This document shows positions 9,104 to 19,253 of a DNA stretch of 64,000 nt, in pieces. Each line of letters opens with the position of its first letter. Within the stretch, counting starts at the first letter, position 1. The notes under the pieces were generated by a model that made no database searches, was not told the DNA's origin, and was given only the letters and a program-made list of their open reading frames with translations. The stretch lies in NCBI GenBank assembly GCA_032622095.1, contig CP136063.1:12193814-12257813 (forward strand), written 5' to 3'. A program made the translations under genes and the position numbers. Source of the stretch: Siphonodentalium dalli (Eukaryota; Mollusca; Scaphopoda; Gadilida; Siphonodentaliidae).

Positions 9104-9700
9104 GTCACGTAAGATTCCCGACGTCATGCATCATCTTGGGAGTCGAGCAGTTACGTAAGATTCCTGCTAAGATTAAACTAACAAATCTGTAATTCTGACA
9201 ACTTTTATATCACAATCTATGTGTGAACACAAAGAATACTATCTCCGCTACAGGTAAGACTAATGTATTTGTAGATAATTTAAGAGAAAATGGTATTTTG
9301 ATGGGGTCATTCACGTAAGATTCCCGACGTCATGCATCATCATCTTGGGAGTCGAGCAGTTACGTAAGATTCCTGATTTCATGTTGGGAGTCGAGCAGTT
9401 ACGTAAGATTCCTGATTTCATGTTGGGAGTCAAGCAGTTATGTTAGATTCCTGAGGTCATGTTGGGAGTCGAGCAGATACGTTAAATTCCTGAGGTCATG
9501 TTGGGAGTCGAGCAGTTACATACGATTCCTGATTTCATGTTGGGAGTCGAGCAGTTATGTTAGATTCCTGAGGTCATGTTGAGAGTCGAGCAGATACGTT
9601 AGATTCCTTAGGTCTTGTTGGGAGTTGAGCAGTTGTATTAGATTCCTGAGGTCATGTTGGGAGTCGATCAGTTATGTAAGATTCCTGACTTCATGTTTGT
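9104..9700. repeat. Minisatellite of 39-49 bp with TTACGTAA, unit 1
   Basis: About a dozen repeats of the form GTCGAGCAGTTACGTAAGAT followed by TCCTGATTTCATGTTGGGA. Exact 39-base spacing is seen, for example, between TTACGTAA at 9360 and 9399. There is a gap of about 140 bp at 9172-9308 with no repeat. Early units carry CGACGTCATGCATCATC instead, and later units decay to TTATGTTAG. TTACGTAA is a palindrome bound by PAR/C/EBP-type bZIP factors. Function here is unproven. Confidence 0.8.
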
Positions 9701-10441
9701 TGAATGGTTTGGACAATAATAAGCACATGTCCACACCCAACACAATTAATCCCCACAATCCCTCTTTTCTTTTTCTAAATCGGATTAGTAGGGTAGTCAA
9801 GAAATTATTAGGGCGAATGTAGTTTTTTCATTGAGAGCCATCGTCTGATATCAAGGGTACCTTGATTGATCATAATGTGTCAAGTTCCATTTTGGTCTGG
9901 GACCTCTGAGATCTTATATCTCATTGATATGTTTCACTGAGGACTTGATGACTGAGTACAAGACGTCAGCACGGTAGGTCATTAAGTCGAACCTTTTTGG
10001 CTTCGGGTCTTGCCACTCTTTAAGGGGATTAGACTCTCTCGCCTTTGTACCTGAACCACCTATGAGGACTCAAGGGGGTTTCAAGTTACATGTAATCTTT
10101 TTCAAGTAGGATATTTCGGCCAAAACGGGAGAGTGATGTGGAAATTGGTTAAATATGTGTCCAGCCTTGTATTATTAACCGGGAATTATCGGTCACGCTC
10201 GCTGAGCGCAGATTTGAGATTATTGCTAATCCCACGATTCCCGGTGAACGATACGATGTCGGTAGTCGACAGCAACCAACGGAAGAGAATGGACGCAACG
10301 GCGCATTGATCTTGTGCTGTATATAGATGAGCATCCGGGGGTGAATTTAGATGAGTTTACCCCTGGTATATATTTACATATAAAGAATAGAGCCCATAAC
10401 ACCCCATTTATTCTTTAATAACTATGATTATCATCATTACA
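9701..10441. other. Unit 1-specific segment, no gene recognised
   Basis: In units 2 and 3 the satellite follows AAACTAACAAATCT directly. In unit 1, about 1.25 kb (9190-10,441) lies between that point and the satellite. Besides the minisatellite this part has only short ORFs and a weak inverted pair ACCGGGAAT/ATTCCCGGT near 10,180-10,250. Confidence 0.5.
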
Positions 10442-11050
10442 TCATGAAGCGAGTGATTTTACTGGGGGTATAGCAAAGCAGATATACAACTCTATACAGG
10501 GGCGTTGCGGGCATATCATATCATGCAGCGAGTGATTTTATTGGGGGTATATCAACGCAAATATACAACTGTATACAGAGGCGTAGCGGGCAAATCATAT
10601 CATGAAGCGAGTGATTTTACTGGGGTTATAGCAAAGCAAATCTACAACTCTTTGCAGGGGCGTAGCGGGCATATCATATCATGGAGCGAGTTATTTTACT
10701 GGGGTATAGCAAAGCAAATCTACAACTGTATACAGGGGCGTAGCGGGCATATCATATGAAGCGAGTGATTTTACTGGGGTATAGCAAAGCAAATCTACAA
10801 CTGTATACAGGGGCGTAGCGGGCATATCATATGGAGCGAGTTATTTTACTGGGGTATAGCAAAGCAAATCTACAACTGTATACAGGGGCGTAGCGGGCAT
10901 ATCATATCATGAAGCGAGTGATTTTACTGGGGTATAGCAAAGCAAATCTACAGCTCTATACAGGGGCGTAGCGGGCATATCATATCATGAAGCGAGGGAT
11001 TTTACTGGGGGTATAGCAAAGTAGATCTACAACTGTATATATCATATCAC
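10442..11050. repeat. Satellite array, unit 1 (about 8 monomers)
   Basis: These are the same 72-79 bp monomers as the giant array, with landmarks GAAGCGAGTGATTTTACTGG, AGCAAAGCAAATCTACAACT and CAGGGGCGTAGCGGGCATAT. The first monomers carry special variants (GGCGTTGCGGG, CATGCAGCGAG, TATATCAACGCAAATATAC) that are also the first monomers in units 2 and 3. The last one ends CAACTGTATATATCATATCA, as in all units. Confidence 0.95.
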
Positions 11051-12831
11051 GCACCGTGATGTAAAAGCTTACAGCAATCGTATCGATGGCAACACCGAAA
11101 CTTTAGCCTAATGTTAAAAGCTCAGTGCATTTGTGGTTTTCCCTCAAACTAAAAAAACAGCAGTTTCTCATTAGGAATAAGTACATTAGCCCATCACAAG
11201 CAACATAATAAAAATAAAAATGAACCAAGAGAGGCGAAATTGATGAATTTGTGAATTTTTCTCTTATAGTTCTCTTCAAGAATGTGGGAATTTTAAATAA
11301 TGATCATTCATTGACAAATTATGCTTACAGTTATTTGAAATATTTCACACAAAACTCCAAAATAATTTCCGCTTAGTGGATAGCACATGTTGTTTTACTC
11401 AGCGGCGAAAAATAACTTGTTCATAAAACAAAATGATTATATTGCCAGTTCAGTGCTTGGTGTGAATGTAAATTCCTATAACTCAGGATTATATCACCCT
11501 ACGAAACAATGGCAGTTAATTTTTTTCAGTTGTTGCGTGAACCTTTAGACATACATAATTTGTTTAATCTTGAGTTTTATATCCTGCAACTAAATATAAT
11601 ATGATCACACCCGTATGATCTGATTTCGCTTATTGGATGTGGAGGCCGTCTTGAATAAATATATGTAATCCGAAGGTTTCGCTTAAAGCTATCTCTGGGT
11701 ACTAATTTGACCCTCCGGTGACATTGTAAGTATATGAAGATCAGGTACGGGTGTATTTTCATTGTTATATTACAGAACAAGCGTCGCGTTAACAAAACTG
11801 CAAAAAATTACAATTTTCTCACTTTAAAGATGGATTATCTCTTTAAATAACAAATTTTAAATAGTTGCGTGGGTATAGAATAATAGATATGAACTGAAAA
11901 CCTATGTCCGGAAAAGCTTCTATCAATTAATATTGATTTTATTTCGAATATTAAATCGGGCCCATTTATGTTACTATTTTTAGAACCGACCATTCGGATG
12001 AGACCGTATTGCGATATAGAGCACTGGGCTGTTCCTATGGCTACACAACGAATGTCAAATGTCACAGATTGGTTGTTTGTATTGGTTTGTTCCACAGATA
12101 TAAGCGATAATGAGTATAATTAACGTTTATTTGTGACAAAATTGCACAATATAATTTCTGGTCTCTATTAACAGTAACCACTATTGTTCGTTAGCTGAAC
12201 AAACACACCTTTTTAGACCAGAAAATATTGGAAATAAAATTAATATTAATCAATAGAAGCATTTCCGGACAGGAGTCTTCGATTCAAATCTAATATTTTA
12301 TACCCCGGTAACTATATAATACATGTTTACAAAGAGATAATCCACCTTTAAGGGGGAGGGTTATATTTTTATCAATAAAAATCTTTGAAGGTAATATCCG
12401 AATTTTTTTTTCTGGCAATTTGACTTTCCAGTTTAATACAGAAAATTATTATGCTTTAGCACTAGGAATTCATTAGGGAAATGACAAGCTGTGTGCCATC
12501 AGTTTCAGAAATATATTGAAACGAAAGGAAATATTTGGCCAAAAAAAACGCAATTAAATGATTTGTTTTCGAAAATAGTATTAATTTTCCAAAATTGTGT
12601 GGAATAATGTGGTGTGGAATAATATATCTATTACTAAGATTTGAAAGGAAAACAATGCCATTTGATTTTTCAGTTTCTGGTAACATTAAGATTTATTCAA
12701 TTAAAAATCATGAAATAAAAAATCAACACTTTCATAAACAACATCCACCCTTACATGGACCGTAATGTAGTCCCCACAACAGGCAACTGGCGGAAATTTT
12801 CTTGGTGGCCGGTTGACCATAACCTAAACAA
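11051..12831. other. AT-rich post-array block, unit 1
   Basis: This is shared with 26,601-27,880 and 60,238-61,515. No gene was recognised. The ORFs repeated among units (minus strand, 72-80 codons) are simply duplicated sequence and lack domains. The first 170 bases or so after 11,121 (CAGTGCATTTGTGGTTTT, then AATAAAAATAAAAATGAACC) are a diverged relative of the terminal repeat of the foldback element in unit 2. Unit 1 alone has a TTAA element at 11,828-12,347. Confidence 0.7.
11828..12347. mobile_element. 520-bp non-autonomous element with TTAA target duplication
   Basis: The empty site TCACTTTAAGGGGGAG is seen at about 27,375. In unit 1 the element is flanked by TTAA at 11,824-11,827 and 12,348-12,351. 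The terminal inverted repeats are AGATGGATTATCTCTTT (left) and AGGTGGATTATCTCTTT (right, inverted). A longer subterminal inverted pair around GTCCGGAAA-GCTTCTAT...TTAATATT continues inward. TTAA duplications are typical of piggyBac and Kolobok elements. The AGR start favours Kolobok, weakly. Confidence 0.82.
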
Positions 12832-13183
12832 GAAATTCAATTAATTGAGGAAAAACACCCACTGTCCTGAGTGGTATTGATAAGCTATTGGGGGGGGGGG
12901 GGGTCTACCACTTCGCATGCAAAATAACACGAATGACACCAACAGCTTGGATGTGAGAATAATCCACCATATATGGTAGATATTCAACCAGACTGTGCTT
13001 AAGTTTCTCAATTGGTGACTGATGTACATATACAGTACACACAAATAGTAATAACAATTAACGTTGTGATTTTGAAATTAACCATGCTAGAATATTGACG
13101 GTAAGGTGGTATTAACTACTACAAGCATAATAATAGTACTATTCTTTTATAATATATGTGGGCATGATGTATAGAAATATTAA

Positions 13184-13653
13184 AGGTACTCAATCCGATA
13201 AAACTCATCTCAATTACTATTTCAATGGCTTCGGGGGTCAAAAATATTTGATTCGAGTCGAGGAAGTCACCCATCAAAGCTCAGATTTGTTAGATATCGA
13301 TTTTAGAAATCTATTATTTTTCATTATCGGGAATTCTTTCTGGCCCAGAAGACATTCAAAATTGCGTACCCTGATTATAGAGTTATCCATCCTTGTCTGT
13401 TTGAATAGAGTTTTGGCGTAAAATCTCGAGCAGGTTACCAAATTGACGGCAGTTATTAGTACTCATCTCGAGCAATTAACAAATTTCAAAAATCAATATC
13501 TAATAACTCTGAGCTTTGTTTGATGGTTTCCTCGACTCGAATCAAATATGTTTTACCCCCAAAGCCAAAGAAATAGTAATATAGGACCCTCTGATCGGAT
13601 TGTTGTTGTTGGAATCTGTTGAGATGGGGACCCTCTTTTCGGATTGAGTACCT
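13184..13653. mobile_element. 470-bp non-autonomous element with TTAA target duplication
   Basis: Copy 1 of the host repeat reads AAATATTAAAGGACAAAACA without the insert. Here TTAA at 13,180-13,183 and 13,654-13,657 flanks an element with terminal repeats AGGTACTCAATCCGA and, inverted, the same. A subterminal inverted pair GATTCGAGTCGAGGAA / TTCCTCGACTCGAATC lies further in. The 87-codon ORF starting at 13,158 begins outside the element and is incidental. Confidence 0.85.
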
Positions 13654-13709
13654 TTAAAGGACAAACCAATAGTTACAATACAATTATAACTGTTTTTTTT
13701 AAATTAAGA

Positions 13710-14130
13710 GCAAGAAGAGCTAATTGTATTAAGCACAATAAGGGATATTCCTTATTGCGCTTATAAGCTCAATAAGGGAATCTCTATTGTGCTTAAGCGC
13801 AATAAGGGAATATTTAATTGCGCTTAAACGCAATGAAGAATATTCAAATTTCGCCGATAAAGCCTAATAATGAATCTCTTATTAAAGAATAATATATTAT
13901 ATATAGTACATAAACTCCTTATAATACAGATGGTGTAGTCCATCTCCATTCTCCATGGCACAATGGGTGGAACAAATATAGGATTATTCTACTATTTGCA
14001 GAAGGGTGATCTAATGAGAGATATATTAATTGTGTTTAAGTGGAATGGGAAGTAATTGCGGTTAAGCATAATAAGGAATGTCTTATTGCATTCTCATTGG
14101 GCTTAAGCGCAATTAGAGATTCCTTAAGTT
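13710..14130. repeat. Cluster of palindromic CTTAAG-centred repeats, copy 2
   Basis: This is the counterpart of 3560-4050, with about seven variants of TTGCGCTTAAGCGCAATAAGG. Copy number and spacing differ from copy 1, so the cluster has changed since the two copies split. Confidence 0.65.
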
Positions 14131-14520
14131 ATTGCGGTTAATCGAAATTGTCTATTAAATGTCAATTTTGATTCCCATAGAGATCATCAATGATGTATAT
14201 GCGCAAGGGCGACGTGCCAATCTTCTCTATTGGGATTCCAATTGTTGGCTCATTAAATATGCACATATGCTTAAGATACAGTCGCGCATGAAGCGCGCTC
14301 CCGTAAGTCGGGTTTTGGATCCCAGTTAATGAAAATATTATTGAAATAATCGGTTTTCCCCAATAAACAACCATATATTCAATATACATGTTTTGGAGCA
14401 GAATTAGGCAGTCCATATTGGACGCCATCATGGAATTTATTTTTTTTGGTTTAATTTTCACACATATTTATTAGTTATGTGGATGGAGTTCTCATTAAAC
14501 CTCACATCCTTATATTGGTT

Positions 14521-14998
14521 ACAGTAATGCCCAAAGTAATTGACCACTTAGAATCAGAATTATTGGTAATTTTTCAGGATTTAAAATCCTGAAAAATTAC
14601 CAATAATTATGCTGTGGTTAAGTTGTCAATTACTTTGGACATTACTGTACGAGGATTGAGTTATCATTACACCTCAAATCCTTATATTGGTTACAATGAT
14701 GCCCAAAGTAATTGACCACTTAACCACAGCAGAATTATGGGTATTTTTTCAGCATTTAAAATCCTGACAAATTACCCATTATTATGCTGTGGTTAAGTGG
14801 TCAATTACTTTGTACATTACTGTATGAGGATTGAGTTATCATTACACCTCAAATCCTTATATTGGTTACGGTAATGCCCAAAGTAATTGACCACTTAACC
14901 ACAGCAGAATTATGGGTATTTTTTCAGCATTTAAAATCCTGACAAATTACCAATAATTATGCTGTGGTTAAGTGGTCAATTACTTTGGACATTACTGT
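14521..14998. repeat. Three tandem 131-bp hairpins
   Basis: Hairpins at 14,521-14,648, 14,693-14,823 and 14,868-14,998 are near-identical to 4406-4536. They are separated by GAGTTATCATTACACCTCAA-type spacers, giving a tandem period of 172-175 bp. The hairpin and its flank therefore amplified together, as a tandem duplication rather than as repeated insertions. Confidence 0.85.
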
Positions 14999-16079
14999 AT
15001 GAGGATGGAGTTAAACCTCACATGAGTGTGTTGGGGATTTGGACCTTGACTTGGGACCTTTTGTTTTTAACGCGACAAATGCGCATACACCTTATACACA
15101 AATTTCTTATGTAACCAGAGTTTTTCTTGGATAAGATGAGTTTGAAGCCTGCTTACATTTCAAAATCTCGTCAGTTTTATATTGTCTGCAGCGGAACTCA
15201 ACGCGTTGAAGCAAAAGTTACAAAAGATAAAATGTGTATGTAACGAGATTATAATACAACTGAAAAAATAAATTGAGGGTGGGGTGGGCGATACAGGGAA
15301 CTAAGGGTTGAACCGATATAAATTTGAAGAGCAATAACGACCAATGTTGACACATTATGCATCTGAACTCAGAGATCAACTCTACTGTTGCAACAAGGCT
15401 TTAAAATAGGGGGGTGTCAGAATCTTAGTCATCTCTATATAGTGCCAGAATAGTCATTTATGGACTTCTATAAGATGTTGGGTTGGTTATATGGACTCGG
15501 AGAAAAAGTGGTTTGTACCGATGAACTGACATAAATTAGTGGAGCGATGTTGCATCGCGACTGTACTAAAGCAGCAATGATATCAAATTGGGGGGGGGGT
15601 TTGAAATTATCTATCTCTATAGATGGCACCAGGATTATATAGAAAGGAATAGCAATTGATATACGTATACGGTATACTATAGTAATACCATAGACATATA
15701 AGTGCAAGTATCACATGATAAAATATTACGTAACGTGACTATACCGATGAAAGAAATAAATAAATTGGACCGGGATTAGAGGTTGGGTTGGTTATATGTT
15801 GATAATTTGATATGGAATTCATACCGATGAAACGATACAAATTAGTGGAGCGATAAAGACCAATGTTGACATTTATTCAGGCTACGCGGGAGAAAATAGG
15901 GGTTTATACGATAGACCGAAATAAATTTGTCGGGTGATAATGACCAATGTTGACCTATATTTAGGCTATAAAGTAACGCGACTGTACTGTCGGATAATTA
16001 TCAGGTGTAACCGGTCAAATATGGACTCTAGTGACCAATATAGAACAGCTCAGACAACATTCGCAGGGCCCTAAAATTT

Positions 16080-16590
16080 ATTTAACACCGCATTTGCCAT
16101 TAAAATCGATTTATATCGATAAAACTGTCATTTTTCAAAATTTTAAGCTGAGACTTGGAGTGTGTGGTGGGATACTTACATTTTCCTAAAATGACAGAGT
16201 ACAGCACGTAATTATGTTTTAGATGGAAGAAATGAATTTTTTTCAATGATAAAATTTAACATGGAATTTACCATTAACATCGATTTATGTCGATAAAACT
16301 GTCTTTTTTCAAATCTGTAGGCTGAGACTTGGTGCATGTGCGTGGGATACATATATGTTCCTAAAATGACAGAGTCCATCGCGTAATTATGTTTTAGATG
16401 GAAGAAATTGAATTTTTTTCGATGATAAATTTTAACATGGAATTGTCCCATTCAAATCTATTTATATCGATAAAACTGTTATTTTTCAAACATTTAAGCT
16501 GAGACTCGGTGTTTCTGCGTGGAATGCCTATATATTCCGAAAACGGAAGGGTTAAGCACGTAATTATCTTTTAGATGGAAGAAATTGATT
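16080..16590. repeat. Three tandem repeats of about 176 bp, copy 2
   Basis: The anchor CCTAAAATGACAGAGT recurs 175 bases apart (ATG at 16,191 and 16,366), with a third diverged unit (CCGAAAACGGAAGGGTT). It is homologous to 5735-6240. Confidence 0.75.
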
Positions 16591-17279
16591 TGTTTCGATG
16601 ATAAAAATCCAGCGTAAAATAATCGCCAATGGAGGCTTCGCTTCGCATGGTTGGCAATTATCACGATACACAGGGAACACTTTGACGTTCGTACTCATAG
16701 TTCACCAATTTTTGTACTTGGCTTTCCAATCCTAAGTTTCAAGGGGAAATGTCTAATTTTACTCTATTTGTCGTTATATACATATTATACATATTTATCA
16801 CACCATTTATTATTCATTTTCATAAAAATAAAAAATAAAAAGCCGAAGATGACATGTTTAAACTGTTTGAAGCACGAATTTGGCGATAACTTATCAGAGT
16901 ACGTTATACTTGTGATAGTTACATTACGCACACGTGTTCCAATATCCTATTGCGATAATCGCTTAACCCTTCAGTTTTCAACGGCATTTCAATTGGTTGA
17001 AATTAAAATTTCTCAAGTTCCAGCTCAACACGAATCTAGTGACCTAATTGGTAGAAATACTTTAGCAGTAATTCTTAGTTTTATAAGTCATAACTCTAAT
17101 TTTATTGACGATACGAGCTCAACATCATAATATGTCACTGTTTATGGCGGTGTTATACAAACGTGTGCTTTGATAATGGTTATAATTTTATTTTGCGATC
17201 AAACGTCAGTGTAGCCCAGCAGAAACGCATAGGCACTAGTTCAATTCAGCAGAAACGCATAACTCCTACGATTATAGTA

Positions 17280-17317
17280 CACCCACTGAACGCGCTTCGC
17301 GCGTTGGTCAGTGGGTG
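17280..17317. repeat. Terminal hairpin of complex repeat, copy 2
   Basis: The arms CACCCACTG and CAGTGGGTG surround AACGCGC-TTC-GCGCGTT. Compared with copy 1, the inner stem has matched changes on both sides (GACGCGC/GCGCGTC becomes AACGCGC/GCGCGTT), which fits a selected or templated stem. Confidence 0.75.
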
Positions 17318-17431
17318 AAAAAATCCTGGAGTCTGGACTATATACACAGTGGGTAATATAAAGTTCTTAATGTATGAATCATCTCGATAAGAAAAACTGT
17401 GGCGATAAGCGGTCTAACGAAATATGAATAC

Positions 17432-17530
17432 AAATTTACAACTCTATACAGGGGCGTCGCGGGCATACCATATCATGAAGCGAGTGATTTCACTGGGGGT
17501 ACAGCAAAGCAAACTGCAACTGTACACACA
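17432..17530. repeat. Lone satellite monomer at the unit 1/2 junction
   Basis: A single monomer plus a partial copy, with diagnostic variants GGGGCGTCGCGGGCATACCA and GGTACAGCAAAGCAAACTGC. It separates the post-array block from the next upstream block. Near-identical copies lie at 27,991-28,088 and 61,626-61,724. Confidence 0.85.
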
Positions 17531-18696
<1,166 letters not shown>

Positions 18697-18821
18697 CATT
18701 TATTAGCATAAAACACCATGTAAGGCAGTATGCACAAAATACAATATTAATTAAATACAACAAGTATTATACAACAAGTGATGTAGTTATTTCATTGAAT
18801 ATATAATTTGTTATTCGATCT

Positions 18822-19250
18822 TCAATGGATTTCTTTTTCGGTTTGAAATGTCGACCTTTTCTCAATGGATAAATTGTGGTTACTAATCCTTATCCGTGTA
18901 AAACGCGTTCTATCTTCCACACATTTTGTTCCGATAAGATATTTCTCCATAAAATAGTTATCTTTAAAAAGCCTATAAGTTCGTAATTTATTTTCACCAC
19001 TTTTCTTGTTGTCATCAGATCGATTTGATAAATTCGGCGACGTGTTCATTTCGTAATCTTTACTTAAGTTTACCGACAATGACATTAAATTTGTTGTTTG
19101 ATATATGCCGGGATCTAAATCGAGGTCATATGCCTCTAGTATTCTAAATATTGACGTTGACATACTTTTCTGCGCTCTTTGTTCACACATAGCATAGTAT
19201 AAAATATCATTTCGAGAATGTGAGGTCAACTTATATGCACAACTAGCCAT
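18822..19250 (-). pseudogene. Antisense reverse-transcriptase C-terminal relic, unit 2
   Basis: This has the same fragment as in units 1, 3 and 4, with KLRTYRLFK, EKYLIGTKCVEDR and RIRISNHNLSIEK. All units are one base out of frame relative to the expected IE-x-GRH continuation. Unit 2 differs by a further two-base insertion (CTTTTCTCAATGG), so its tail is read in yet another frame. The apparent N-terminus (MHWTR) comes from the foldback element that begins at 19,254, so the true 5' end is cut there. Confidence 0.5.
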
Positions 19251-19253
19251 TCT

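Larger units (their letters stand above)
12832..17317. mobile_element. 4.5-kb complex repeat with terminal palindrome, copy 2
   Basis: This copy is inserted in the post-array block. Unit 3 shows the empty site ACCTAAACAAATCCTGGAG at about 61,505-61,525, while here CCTAAACAA and AAATCCTGGAG are 4.5 kb apart. No obvious target duplication is visible, because the site is A-rich. The internal order matches copy 1, but it lacks the 690-bp insertion, has gained a TTAA element (13,184-13,653), and carries three 131-bp hairpins instead of one. The ORF at 16,651-17,130 has no recognised domain and its 5' part is not kept in copy 1. Confidence 0.75.

Noticed and set aside
10505-10759. ORFs running through satellite monomers (also 21,877-22,137, 25,458-25,718, 30,797-30,994, 35,782-35,985)
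   Set aside because: Monomer length mostly shifts frame, stops recur (CATGA context), and the ORFs end at random monomers. They are not genes.
13158-13421. 87-codon ORF
   Set aside because: It starts outside and runs into a TTAA-flanked element, has no domain, and is absent from the paralogous copy.
16651-17130. 159-codon ORF in the complex repeat
   Set aside because: Only the last 60 or so codons have a counterpart (6726-6932), and that counterpart starts differently. There is no domain, so it is probably chance in AT-rich repeat DNA.
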